DNA of 64,000 nt from Vanessa cardui (GCF_905220365.1 NC_061146.1:8993538-9057537), one strand, 5' to 3'. Positions 52,141 to 63,325 are shown, counted from the first letter of the stretch. Made by a program: numbers and translations. The notes: a model not told the origin generated them from the sequence alone.

Positions 52141-52580
52141 GAGGTCAGCGCAGCATGTGGTGTTGGCTTTACTTGGTGGTAGGGCTTTGTGCAAGCCCGT
52201 CCAAATAGGTACCACCTACTCATCAGTTATTCTACCGCCAAATAACAGTACTCAGTATTGTTGTGTTCCGGTTTGAAGGGTGAGTGAGCCATTGTAACTA
52301 CAGGCACAAGGGACATAACATCTTAGTTCCCAAGCTTGGTGGCGTATTGACGATGTAAGGAATAGTTAATATTTCTTACAGCTTCTTGTAACCACTTCAA
52401 TCAGGTGGCCCATATGCTTGTCCGGCAACCTATACCATAAAAATGTCTTCTCCTTCCATACTTCTCTGTCAGACGTCATCACACAAGTAACATTCTTTCT
52501 AACCATATCGTCTTACACACAATCCATCCATCTCTTCCTTGGTCGTCCTCTAACTTTAAATCCATCCACATCCACGCCGT
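52141..52580 (-). pseudogene. LINE RT C-terminus, split by a family B insertion
   Basis: On the minus strand 52443-52580 reads GRPRKRWMDCV, a stop, then DDMVRKNVTCVMTSDREVWK. The remaining end (CAGCGCAGCATG complement) is at 52141-52160, beyond the B insertion. It is a relative of the remnant at 2838-3050, inactivated by both the stop and the insertion. Confidence 0.65.
52169..52442 (+). mobile_element. Family B SINE-like repeat inside a LINE remnant
   Basis: ACTTGGTGGTAGGGCTTTGT through GCAACCTATACCATAAAAA. Confidence 0.85.
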
Positions 52581-52703
52581 ACATATACCGTACGTATAAC
52601 ATATACCGTATAATAACTCAAATATTTTTATTCAACACAGAAAATATTGTCATTATTAATAAAGCTTTGGTCTCAACATTCAGTACTATAAAAATGTTTA
52701 TAT

Positions 52704-52800
52704 AATACTAGCGGCTCGCCCCGGCTTCGCTTGGGTGCAATACTCGTACTAAACTGAGTATCTATATACATTTATTTTAAATACATGGATTTTCTTATTG
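52704..52800 (-). mobile_element. Lep1-like Helitron 3' end
   Basis: ACTAGCGGCTCGCCCCGGCT, then TGCAATACTCGTACTAAACT. The rest is diverged. Confidence 0.5.
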
Positions 52801-52889
52801 TTAGTTCGTATAATTTGATGAATGTAACTTAGTTTTTAAATTTTTTCTTCTCGATATAATGTATATTTTCAACAGGTTGTAACTTCATT

Positions 52890-53510
52890 ACATAGTAAAA
52901 AAAAAACGCCTACCGCTGTCTGTCCCTATGCTTTGATCTTTAAAATGATCTTTTTTCTTTATTATAGACCAGTGATTCGCAAAGTCCAGGTGGAACCCCC
53001 AGGGGTCCATGGGAGACATGATGGGGTTCATAAGATGTTAATGGGGTTCCCCGAAAATTTATTTGCCTTTGATAGTAAAGAGCAAAAATGTAAGCATGTA
53101 TTATATGACCTTATTAAAAATAATAAATTCTTATAATTCTATTCTTTTAATCAGTAAAGGGGTGGAAAATGTACCATTTTTCGTTTTTTTTTTTTTTTAC
53201 CTATCCAAATATAAGGTCAGAACTCAGAAGCGACAGAATTGTTATTTTTTGGCGACTGTAAGAATGTGGTGAAAATGTAGCAGCAGGGGGGTCCACCGAA
53301 ACCAATAAAATATTAAAAGTGGTCCACGAGAAAAGTAAGTTTGGGAAATACTGATATAGACCATGTATTTTATACAAAAACCTTCCCCTCGAATCAACCT
53401 ATCTATTAAAAAAAACCGCATCAAAATCCGTTGAGTATATTTAAAGATCTAAGCATATAAAGGACAGACAGCGGTGAGCGACTTTGTTCTACACTATGTA
53501 ATGCTTTATA
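52890..53510. mobile_element. Two Lep1-like 5' ends in inverted order, with an hAT MITE between
   Basis: Forward 5' end at 52890-52961 (CATTACATAGT, ACCGCTGTCTGTCCCTATG). Reverse 5' end at 53362-53510 (CCTTCCCCTCGAATCAACC, CCGCATCAAAATCCGTTGAG, GCGACTTTGTTCTACACTATG). The hAT MITE interrupts the junction. Confidence 0.55.
52970..53353. mobile_element. hAT-like MITE with 8-bp target duplication
   Basis: 384 bp. The ends CAGTGATTCGCAAAG and CTTTGGGAAATACTG-type (TTTGGGAAATACTG) fit the hAT consensus CAGTGGTTCCCAAA. Flanks TTATAGAC (52962-52969) and ATATAGAC (53354-53361) match at 7 of 8 bases. Interior blocks are GTGGAACCCCCAGGGGTCC and GGGGGGTCCACCGAAACC. There is no transposase, so it would depend on an hAT enzyme elsewhere. 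Short ORFs inside are chance. Confidence 0.8.
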
Positions 53511-54359
53511 TTCACAACATATTGTATATACATATGTCACAAATGTATATGTTATCACCACTTACCACTAAGCGGTAAAAGTCTATTTTAAATAATAAAA
53601 TTACTATTATGAAACGGTACACGAGCAAGTATGTTTATACGCGTTTAAAAAATCTCATTAAACTTTATCGCACTCGTACATAATATGAAACTAAGTTATT
53701 TATGTACCATCTTTTAGATTTAAAATGCAATTTAAAATTTGCTTCGCGTATTCTTATTCTTTTCGTTATTTAATAAGATACAACAAGAACAAACGGTCGT
53801 TTTATATTCTGAATACTATTGAGTTGAATTTATTTACACTAGTGTGTGTTTGTTTATTTGTTTTAGTTTTACATGAGTGTTTGTGTAGTTCTAATTGTAG
53901 AATAATTCAGAATATGTAATACAATCAACGTTACTAGTGGTTGCCCGCGGCTTCGCCTGCGTTTTAGTGTGGTGTTGTCATGTGAAAGGCAAAAAAGTTG
54001 CCGAATACATCATAAGAGTCCTTTGAAGTTCAGTTCTTAGCGACGCGGACTGACAAATTGATTTCATCGTAAGTGAACATAATCGCCCATAGATGTTGGC
54101 GCTGTATGAGGCTATTCTGCTGATTGGTAAATTAAAAGGTATTAAACATATACAAGCATATTAACTTTGTCTGTGATTGGAGATAATTGCATTTGACCAA
54201 TATTTTGGTGTATATACTATATAACGGAGTAAAGTGTCCGAGCCCGTTTTATAAAAAAATGACGTCACGAGTGTCAGGGTTTCGATCTTTAACCATCCTC
54301 GGTATTATGAAATTAAACACAGGACATAATCTTAGATTTATTCCAATATGAGACGGTCC
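53511..54359. other. Mostly unassigned; one repeat start
   Basis: GTTGCCCGCGGCTTCGCCTG at 53939 resembles the start of the 49408 repeat. The rest is unassigned. Confidence 0.4.
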
Positions 54360-54630
54360 GATCGCTCCGACGGCTCGACCAAGCCTGTCAATACCGTTGT
54401 TTTTATTGTATGTGTGATGTATTGCTGTTGGCCCTACTGGCCTTTACAGCGTCACCGGACTTTCGGGTGAGAACTAATGTTCTCAGCCCTGAGGGTGAGC
54501 GCGGGGCCTGAATTTAAAGTTCGTTCTGAGGGTGTCCCCTGTGAGATCGCACCTCGGCTCAGAATGAAGTCGGTGGGGTGTCAATAGCGACGGGCGCTTG
54601 GCCTTTTATAACAAAAATAGGTGGGTTGAC
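54360..54630. other. GC-rich patch, possible retrotransposon fragment
   Basis: CGGCTCGACCAAGCCTGTC, GTCACCGGACTTTCGGGTG, GAGCGCGGGGCCTGAATTT and GTCGGTGGGGTGTCAATAGC contrast with the A+T-rich flanks. No ORF with motifs. Confidence 0.4.
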
Positions 54631-54671
54631 TAGTCACCCAACATAACACCTGTTTACAGATACTAGAATAA

Positions 54672-54835
54672 CACAACAACAACAACAGCCTCACGATGTT
54701 TTCCTTCACCGCTGAGCACGAGATGAATTAGTTATAAAGACAAATTAAGCACATGAATCAGCGGTGCTTGCATGGGTTTGAACCCGCACTCATCGGTTAA
54801 GATGCACGAGTTCAAACCGCTGGGCCATTTCGACT
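54672..54835 (-). mobile_element. Family A SINE missing its 3' body
   Basis: CAACAACAACAACAGCC is joined directly to TCACGATGTTTTCCTTCACC, so about 130 bp (CTGTAAATT.. to ..GGTTTCC) is missing while tail and head remain. Confidence 0.8.
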
Positions 54836-55237
54836 TTACTAGACTATTTCAAACTAATTTAACATTTCACAATTCACTTAAAAATATTTTATTTTTAATA
54901 ATCAAAAAGTTTCAAATGGTTAAAATAATCATTTCTGGACACGTGTTTTTCTTAAATTCACGGTTTAGCGCCGACATATATATTTGCACTTCTTACTTCT
55001 AGACACCGGGATGTTAGTGAGAAATTCGAGAGATAAACCTAGGACCTTGATTGACGGCCTTATATCCTAGCCTCTAGACCATCGAGGCTGTCTATTAATA
55101 TACGTCATATAAGACTTAGTTTAAGAAAACTATTTCTTCATTAAGGCGCGATCCCCTACGTGAAGTTTGCCGCGACTCAGTATGTGTGAGTGACACTTGT
55201 GCTTGCATGTGTGTGTAAATGTAGATTAAATTCAATA
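54836..55237. other. Unassigned, with a weak tRNA-like stretch
   Basis: The complement of 55017-55090 reads GCCTCGATGGTCTAGAGGCT and, about 40 bases on, TAGGTTTATCTC, a decayed box A/box B pair. Probably a SINE head relic, not a tRNA. Confidence 0.35.
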
Positions 55238-55547
55238 CAAACAACAATAACAACAGAAGCCAGTAAATTTCCCACTGCTGGGCTAAGACCTCCTCTCCCA
55301 ATTGAGGAGAATTTTCGGAACATGTTCCATCACGTTGTTCCAATGCGGTTTGGTGGAATACAAATGTGGCAGTATTTTTATAAAATTTGACACATGGAGG
55401 ATTCTTCACGATGTTTTCCCCGCCGAGAACGAGGTGAATTATAAACACAAATTAAGCACATGAATATTCAGTGGTGCTTGCATGGGTTTGAACCCGCAAT
55501 CATCGGTTAAGATGCATGCGTTCTAACCACTAGGCAATTTCGCCTCG
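55238..55547 (-). mobile_element. Family A SINE
   Basis: AAACAACAATAACAACAGAAG tail and full body, through CACTAGGCAATTTCGCCTCG. Confidence 0.85.
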
Positions 55548-56035
55548 CCAATTTAGATTTTTTTTTTTCTAAATACGCTTGTGAGTTATACTATTACATA
55601 CATATACATAGAAATAAATTGTATTCCTAATCATCCTTTAATATCTTTATTGAAGTCACTTTATGTATTATGTAAATATATATTAACTCGTAGTCCAAAA
55701 GTAACGAAGAATCGTCTAAATTGGTCTAAAAATTCGACTCGAAAAAAAATTAGCTTATATTATCCGAAGGGTATTTCTTGAAAGTGTTTCTTAAATCAGC
55801 AGCCTTAAGATTCAAGGGAGGTACGCGTTTGTTTTCAGGAGCAATTTGCAAAAGATGCTTTCTAGGGCGAGACAATAAAAAGAAAGAAAATTTTATACAA
55901 TGAACGTTGTAATGTAAGTGATCTCTCAGCTGCTTTTATATTAATTACGATGTTTATATTACGGGGTGGAATTAGATGTAATTTGCTTTAATTTTATAAC
56001 GGCAGATTGCTTTGTTTAATTGCTTTGTTTAAGCC
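55548..56035. other. Unassigned intergenic DNA
   Basis: Nothing recognised. Confidence 0.45.
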
Positions 56036-56255
56036 CTTTTGGGAAACACCCACTCATCAGATATTAACAGCTGAACTCAGTATTATTGTGTTCTAGTAAG
56101 CCATTGTAACTACAGGCACAAGGGTTATAACATCTTAATTCCCATAGATGGTGGTACATTAGTGTATGATATGGTTAATATTTCTATATATATTATATTT
56201 ATTGTCTATGGGCGGTGGTGACCACTTCAGGTATTCTATTTACTCGTTCGCCTAC
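56036..56255 (+). mobile_element. Family B, degenerate
   Basis: CACCCACTCATCAGATATT, GTAACTACAGGCACAAGGG and GTCTATGGGCGGTGGTGACC remain. Confidence 0.6.
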
Positions 56256-56409
56256 ATGAAGAATTAGGCTTGATTTTATGATACGCGTAATATAACTTTG
56301 CCGGTCCGATCTTAGCAACGATTGGCTACACGATTTAGATTTGAGTCGTAATTGGGATGCGGAGTTGATCTTAGTCTAAAGATTACATACTTTTATAGCC
56401 CAGTTATTG

Positions 56410-56490
56410 GTATATGTTTCAAACCTTCTCCTCAAAGGGAGAGGAGGCCTTAGCCCAGCAGTGGGATATTTACACGCGGCTGTTGTTGTA
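56410..56490 (+). mobile_element. Family A SINE, 3' fragment
   Basis: GTTTCAAACCTTCTCCTCAA through CGGCTGTTGTTGTA. Confidence 0.75.
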
Positions 56491-56944
56491 TAGCCCAGCT
56501 ATCAAAATCTAAATATTCTTTATTTCATTAGGCTCTAAAATAGCTTTAAAATTGAAAATTTATTACGAGATTTCAATGTATTTTATTGATTCGTTTTAAT
56601 CGTTTTCTAACTAGTTTTAATTAATTAATTAAATTATATAATGCCCTGATCAAATAAAGTTTTAACTCATGACATCGTTTTTATTATATTTAATTTCCAA
56701 TATTCTGTATATATGTATTTCGCGATCAAATAAGCGAATAATTTTGTTAAGTGTACTTACTAAGTTCGAAAATCTAGTAACAAATTTGGCTACCAGTATA
56801 GGTTTTAATGTAACGTTATGAAGTCCTTTTTTTCGTAGTCTTTAACAAGGCTTTTATATGTGAAACATTTTCGCACGCTTCGAAAGTGAGAGTGCCTAAT
56901 AATTGCATGGTTTTGCCAATATTAAATATTTCGCTGGAGGTTTT
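56491..56944. other. Unassigned intergenic DNA
   Basis: Nothing recognised. Confidence 0.45.
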
Positions 56945-57106
56945 TCCGAACCGATACTACATGGGGACCTTCAAGAAAAGAGCGTACACCTTTATTAAAG
57001 GCCGGCAACGCACCTGCAAGCCCCCTGGTGTTGCAGATGTCCATGGGCGGTGGTAGTCACTTTTCATTAGGTGAGCCTCCTGCTCGTTTGCCACCAATCA
57101 CATAAA
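56945..57106 (-). mobile_element. Family I repeat
   Basis: CCGAACCGATACTACATGGG through GTGAGCCTCCTGCTCGTTTG. Confidence 0.65.
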
Positions 57107-57899
57107 AAAAAATTACAGAATCACCATCATGAGACAAAGCAATCCGCTGTTGGATATGTGCTTCATCCTTAGATTTCAATTTCCTAATTATATATTCCAT
57201 AACCAGTTAACTTATTCCACAATTATTATTCACACAGTTGTATATCAGAAACCAATGTTCATACATATATGAGCTATATCGCATACTTCGGAATCATATA
57301 ATTAATTTCTGGAAACTAAATATGTATGTATTAATGACAATTATAATTCAAAAAGCATGGATTTAACAGACTGTGCTAAAAAAGCATAAATAATATCACG
57401 AAACTCAAAAATGTACTGCCGTATAATTCCATGAAAAATAAATCTTAAATAGACTCGCTAAATACCTCGTATGCCCGTAATGAGCCTCCATTACGTAGAA
57501 GAGAATGACAAAAGAATCGAACAGAAGATTTTCCCATACAACCTCCGAAGCTTTTAAACTTAATGCTGACTAATGAAATTTTAGTCTGAAATTTTCTAAT
57601 ATAAAGTTCATTTCCACATAATGGTATACCATAATATTTAGTAACCACTAAAAAATGATTTGCAGAATTTGTTACAATAGATAGAGCTTTAATGGCGTTG
57701 GAAATTAGGAAGGGCTAACTTTGATGAGATCAGTGCAGTCATGGGGACAGACCGTCTTTGTTGGGATGAAATTAATGAACCAAGTTTCAAAATCACAACT
57801 TGGAAGAGGCTGATGTACATAAAGAATACATACCGGAAGATTTATACTATCTGAGCTCAAAATTATACGACGGCAAATCTAAAATATATTTTACTATTA
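57107..57899. other. Unassigned intergenic DNA
   Basis: The 67-codon minus-strand ORF at 57445-57648 has no recognisable domain, so no call is made. Confidence 0.45.
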
Positions 57900-58165
57900 T
57901 ATTATTATTTGTAAAACAAAATCACTTACCGCTGTCTGTCCCTATGTATGCTTAGATCTTTCGGATTTTGACGCGGTTATTATTAATAGATAGAGTGAAA
58001 GTGAAGTAGAATCGAGAGTAAGGTTTCTTTATATAATACATAGACAATATAGTAAATAAATTAGAATTTTAGAAGTTTCTAATGTGATGTAAATAAACAA
58101 AATCTGTAGTATATTTAGTATCAGCATTGCACCTGTGCGAAGCTGGGGTGGGTTGCTAGTATTAC
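57900..58165 (+). mobile_element. Lep1-like Helitron
   Basis: TAAAACAAAATCACTTACCG through TGCACCTGTGCGAAGCTGGG and TTGCTAGT. Confidence 0.68.
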
Positions 58166-58564
58166 ATAAAAATGACCAATATTAGGTTCACTAATATTAA
58201 ATGATTTTATCTCTTTATAACGAAGACATATTACCGCCTAATGCATCAATACCTTGTAACGTTAACGCATTAAAAAAAAGCATGATAGTCTGTCATGGAG
58301 GCTTGGGTTTATATTTTGGCGCGAAGTTGCAGTGCTTCGAACATATTATTTCTGAGCTATTAATTTAATTTTAAATGATTAATGTTATTGTTGAGTGCCG
58401 TTATTATAAAGTATAATAATTATTTTTAAAAAGTGATTTTCGCTTCCGTTCGTTTAGATTAAATTATGCAATTTTTCGTCAATGATTATTATTATATATA
58501 CTGTCCACTTTGTTGTGATATCTTCTTCGGCTACAGCAGCTAATTTCAAAAGATACCAGCCAAC
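58166..58564. other. Unassigned intergenic DNA
   Basis: Nothing recognised. Confidence 0.45.
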
Positions 58565-58752
58565 TCTATTATAGTAATTTTGTCTTAAATTTTCGTGAGT
58601 ACACATTGAAATAAAACTAGTTATAACGGATTTGAATAGCGTATATAAATTATTTTTGGCATCCCGACGTTTCGAGCACTTTACAGCGTTCGTGGTCACG
58701 GGTAGCCAGAAACGTCAAATCCGTTATAACTAGTTTTATTTCTATTATAGTA
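58565..58752. repeat. Perfect 28-bp inverted repeat between 12-bp direct repeats
   Basis: Arms 58608-58635 and 58715-58742 are exact complements (core AACTAGTTATAACGGATTTG). The 79-bp loop contains CCCGACGTTTCGAGCACTTT. TCTATTATAGTA occurs at 58565-58576 and again at 58741-58752. Confidence 0.85.
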
Positions 58753-59012
58753 CACAAGAGTGCAAACACAGGTGCATTATCTATTTCCCACTCCAATTAT
58801 CCAATGAGACGGTACATTTTTCGGAATGAGTTGATGGAATTGAGTTCAGTTGGAGGTCGAACGATTTTACGTGCATTCTGCATGCACACTTATAATTTTC
58901 AGGCTCTGGGCTTACTAAGAATATTCCGAGAGAGAACTCAATAGCTTTTTATCTTCGATAGCCAAATCCCAGGGTTTGAACCCGGAGCATGAGGATATTT
59001 TGCATAATATAA

Positions 59013-59135
59013 GTTGGCAGGCAAGCATCACTGAATTTTCATGTATTTACTTTGTGTTCATAATTCATCTCTTAGCGGTGGAGGAAACATCGTAGGAGAC
59101 CTTTGCCCAGCAGTGGGAAATTTACAGGCTGTTAT
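59013..59135 (+). mobile_element. Family A SINE, degraded
   Basis: TGGCAGGCAAGCATCACTGA, AATTCATCTCTTAGCGGTGG, then directly CCCAGCAGTGGGAAATTTAC. Confidence 0.65.
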
Positions 59136-59822
59136 TATTTTAATAGTCACAAAAATAAGTACAATACGTACATTTTATTTCTCATAACTTCATCATATTA
59201 ATTATATTCTTTTAATGATCCTCGATGTCAATATTTCAAAATTGGGCCATCCGGCATTTTATATTTATTAAAAAATGGTATCTCCTCAGGTTACCAAGAT
59301 CAACATAACAGTACAAAAATTTGTCTGAAAAAGCGAACAAAACAAGGTCTCCCCATTACAAGCAAATAATAAATAATGAGTTCCATTCATAACGTGCCCA
59401 CTAAATTGGGTAGAAATACAATAAATAGGGAATTATTAGGGCGCTCTTTTTTATCAGCTCATTTGAAAGATCTACCATTATTCATAGCGTCCATCCGTAT
59501 CCTTGTAGACGTGGGAAGATAAATTACGTCGATAAATAAGAATTTCAATTTGATGACTTGAAAATTTATGACTGTTTTTTAATTTCTTTCCTGTGTTTTG
59601 TTGAGAGTTTGGCGTTTTATTTTGTCTTTTAAAATTTGCAGCTTGACTAATAAATGCGGCACAATGATTGGTCATCACATGTTGTATATATATACATAGT
59701 TAATGTGTTTAGGACTTTTTAACATCTATTTTTAAAGATTGTATTGACATTATAATTTTTCATATTTCTATTTGATACGTGTTTTTCAATCTAAATCTCC
59801 CCCAGATGTGTTATCATAAAAT
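59136..59822. other. Unassigned intergenic DNA
   Basis: Nothing recognised. Confidence 0.45.
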
Positions 59823-59935
59823 TGCAGATCCGTTGCCGCCTTTAATGTATAAGTACCCTTTCCAGGTTTCCAAGTTGTATCAGTTCGGAAGAACGCCCTG
59901 TTGAGGTTTTCCAAGACATTTAAGTAAGGCTATTC
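59823..59935 (+). mobile_element. Family I, degenerate
   Basis: TTGCAGATCCGTTGCCGCCT and CAGTTCGGAAGAACGCC are diverged family I blocks. Confidence 0.4.
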
Positions 59936-60031
59936 TGATATGACTATAAGGAGTTCAGGCGGATTTACGTGCTTTCAAATTCCTAACTTCAAGTGGAATA
60001 TTTTTAAAATACCTAATACCTAATTTACCGA

Positions 60032-60112
60032 CCTAACTGGTCTGGTACTGTTTCAATTGACTATCAATGAGAAAGTGTAATACTTCTATATTGAATAAAG
60101 CTATTTGAGTTT
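60032..60112 (+). mobile_element. LINE 3' end, TTTGAG type
   Basis: GTTTCAATTGACTATCAATG and TATTGAATAAAGCTATTTGA. Same family as 43908-44040. Confidence 0.6.
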
Positions 60113-60589
60113 GAAAAAACCTTAGTTTTGCACCTAGAATTTGGAATCTGCCTTAAATCTAGCCACTACAAAAGGCAGTCAAAGTATCCCCAAAAAAAGG
60201 AAAAACAATTCGTTTCATAATTTAACAAAAACAACTAACAAAAAAAACGAATGACCTGTACCGAGATGCAAGGTTTCATTTGAACAAATTCATGACTAAT
60301 ATATATACTTGTTCAGCGAATATTGTCGCCCAGAGAGAGACAGCATTCGGCATGTAAATTAAGATACAGCGGTGAGTACTCGTGGGTCTCTGATTAAATA
60401 ATTCAAATAATGTTACTGACAGCAGGGCTGATTTTAACGTCACTTTTCCAGTAGCGATAGCGTTAATATAAAAGGTAGAATTGATACTGAAGACTCATAG
60501 TCTTCCAACCAGTGGTTAGAAGCCGATGACTATGGGTAGTCTTCGTAATGTCAGTGTTACTTGGGCCAAAAATAAATACATATATTATC

Positions 60590-60683
60590 TTTCCGTACCG
60601 GTGGTAGCTTCACTTAATATATTTGTTAAATGACGATTAAAAAGTGCTTGTTGCTTGAATAAAGTAGATTTTGATTTGATTTG
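60590..60683 (+). mobile_element. Family D LINE 3' end
   Basis: ACCGGTGGTAGCTTCACTTA, CTTGAATAAAGTAGATTTTG and two TTTGAT-type units. Confidence 0.65.
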
Positions 60684-61424
60684 ACAGAAATATTTAGTAG
60701 AGTCATTCGGGTCAAGTGCACGCACTTTATTGTTTTCAGCCTCACTGTGCAGAACTAAAGAAAAATTTAAGAAACAAAAATGTTGTTTCGAAAAGAATAT
60801 TTTTTAGGCTATAAATTTAAACAAAACATAAAACATACCGTTCCATAATTAACAAAAAAAAACAACATTTTGATAATAGTCGGAATGCTGACATTTGCCT
60901 GACATTGTGAGTAAGTATAGGTAGTTAGGTTAAGGAACGCATTCTGTAGCTAAGCAAAGAAAACTGAAATAAGAACAGACATTGTAACAAATAATTACTT
61001 TTCTTTTAAAATCAGTCAATCAAAATCATCTTTCAGCTCTTGTACCACGATTTGCAGTCTGGCGCAAGCGCACAACGAAAGACAGCGGTTCGGACTTGAA
61101 AGCATTATACTGAGGAACTCTTTTTTAGTTCCACTATATATGGTAGTTAATATATAAGTGTGCTGAAGCGAAATAAGGAGTTATATATATGTAGATAGTA
61201 TAAATTGTAACATTGGTAATTGTCCATGGTATGATTTTGACGTCATTCCCATCTCGTGTGGGCCGCGGTAATGTGTGTATCGTGAGTGCGCCACGTTTAA
61301 AAATTAGCAATTATGTAATTATCTATTATCCTTCTCCTATTCTGCAAATAACACCTATTCCTTGGCTTGTGTTCTTCAAGCGTGTGAAGACCATTAAGTG
61401 CACATAAGAAGAAATGTCATATGA
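60684..61424. other. Unassigned intergenic DNA
   Basis: No gene found. The 64-codon ORF at 61213-61407 shows no family signature. Confidence 0.4.
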
Positions 61425-61640
61425 CACCGGCTCCAAATATAACAATAACTATAACTACATTATATAATCGTAAATCGACTTTTAAGTAGTCTAATATTTT
61501 TCATTTCATTTTACCTAGGAGGACTCTCAAAAATATGTTAAATATGCAATTATTTTTATTACTTTTTAGTGCATTTTAATTTGTTTTAAAATACTGTTTT
61601 GTTTGAAGTCGGTTTTTCTTTTTGTTAAAATTTTATTTAT
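61425..61640 (+). mobile_element. Composite E, solitary palindrome arm
   Basis: GACACCGGCTCCAAATATAA through GAAGTCGGTTTTTC and GTTAAAATTTTAT, matching the right arm of copy 1 (7238-7461). Nothing else of E is present. Confidence 0.75.
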
Positions 61641-61955
61641 TTTAAAATGTCAAGATAAATTATTGCAAAGATAAAAACTGTCATGACATTTCAAGTAAGC
61701 AAGTCTGATACAATAAAACAGTATGGCATAAATATGATAACGAAAGAGGCTAATAATGACAAGCCCGAAAATTCGCATAAGGGAATTCTAAATTCAAATA
61801 TTTTTAGTCCTTAGAAATCTTAGAGAATTACGGGATATAGATAAGCAGTATAAGATCATCAAAGATAAGGGCTTAAAATTGAGGTACCTATCACTGGTTT
61901 TAGGCAAACTAAGAAGGTATTATGATTATTAGGACATTAGCTTAGATCAGATTAG
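61641..61955. other. Unassigned intergenic DNA
   Basis: Nothing recognised. Confidence 0.4.
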
Positions 61956-62250
61956 AGTCGAGATGGCCCAGTGGTTAGAACGCGTGCATCTTAACCGATG
62001 ATTGCGGGTTCAAACCCAGGCAAGCACCGCTGATTCATGTGCTTAATTTGTTTTTATAATTCATCTCGTGCTCAGCGGTGAAGGAAAACATCGTGAGGAA
62101 ACCTGCATGTGATAAATTTCATAGAAATTCTGCCACATGTGTATTCCACTAACCCGCATTGGAACAGCGTGGTGGAATATGTTCACAAACCTTCTCCTCT
62201 AAGGGAGAGGAGGCCTTTAGCCCAGCAGTGGAATTTACAGGCTGTTGTTA
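61956..62250 (+). mobile_element. Family A SINE, near complete
   Basis: Box A-like TGGCCCAGTGG at 61964, box B GGTTCAAACCC at 62007-62017, and a 3' end GGCTGTTGTTA. One of the least diverged copies. Confidence 0.9.
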
Positions 62251-62284
62251 GCTTCATGAGCTATACTAATATTAGAAATGTGAA

Positions 62285-62460
62285 AGTAACTCTGTCAGTC
62301 TGTCTGTCTATCGACCTTTCACGACCAAATCGAATTTGATCAAATTTGGTATGAAGCTAACTTGAACTCGAAGAAAGGACATAGGCTTCTTTGCCTAACT
62401 TGGGTTGGACAACCAAAACCCTAAAACGCGAGCGAAACTTCGGGTGACTTCTAGTAAAAT
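62285..62460 (+). mobile_element. Repeat with GTCY-type microsatellite
   Basis: CTGTCAGTCTGTCTGTCTATC, GATCAAATTTGGTATGAAGC, GAAAGGACATAGGCTTC and CTTCGGGTGACTTCTAGT. Fuller copy of the element at 12755. Confidence 0.5.
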
Positions 62461-62654
62461 ATATATCATTGTCTATGAAGAGTATAAAACAAGGTAGCTT
62501 ATTTTTTTTGTCTGTGACTCGTCTGAGTTCTTCTATATTATATTTTGATGCAGTTCACACCAATAGAAGGCGTGATAAACTAGGACGATTTGTACCGATA
62601 ATTTGTAAAGTTCCAAATTAAGTGCAACGAAAAGATCATTCGCTGCATATCAAA

Positions 62655-62892
62655 TCAAATCAAAATAAACTTTATTCGAGTGGGCTTTTACAAGCATTTT
62701 TGAATCGTCATTTAACAATTAAATGAAGCTACCACCGGTTCAGAAACTAGATTCTACCAAGAAGAACCGGCAAGAAACTCAGTAGTTACTTTATTTTAAC
62801 TCTTTTTCAACATTTAAAAAAATACAATCATATCAGTTAAATACAATTATATATGTATGTAATGTATCCTGCCTGGAATTCAACAGGTACTG
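62655..62892 (-). mobile_element. Family D LINE 3' end
   Basis: CAAATCAAATCAAAATAAAC tail through ATGTATCCTGCCTGGAATTC. Confidence 0.75.
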
Positions 62893-62937
62893 CGAAGAGT
62901 TTGTTCGGATGATTTTCTTTGCAATTAAAATTACTTA

Positions 62938-62968
62938 TAGTACGTCTAACTTGTGTCGTACTATACAT
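62938..62968. mobile_element. MITE K terminal relic
   Basis: TATAGTACGTCTAACTTGTG joined to TCGTACTATA: the two K termini have been brought together with the interior deleted. Confidence 0.55.
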
Positions 62969-63325
62969 TTACCTTTAAGCTGTGAACAAATTATTATCTA
63001 TATTTCACGATTCGATTTTCAAAATTGTGAGATATAGTGACAAATATTGCATATAAAAGCAAATGAAGCGTACGTCACGGAAATATAGTTGCGATAATGA
63101 CACTGTCGCTACCATATAGTTATATGAAATTATTTCGACACTGAATTATTTTTATCAGACTTTCCATGACTAGAAACATTTAGAACGAATGGAAATGTGC
63201 GTTCACTTTACTGTAATAGGAATATGAATTTCTAAAAAGATATTCTCAAACGTCAACCTCTTTCATTTGGTAGCTAGTTTAATGATACGAATAATTTTCA
63301 TCCCGTCTGTATGAATCACAGACAC
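62969..63325. other. Unassigned intergenic DNA
   Basis: Nothing recognised. Confidence 0.4.

Noticed and set aside
61964..62020. Possible tRNA genes at box A/box B pairs
   Set aside because: The pairs belong to family A and C SINE heads. No full cloverleaf with a paired acceptor stem was found.
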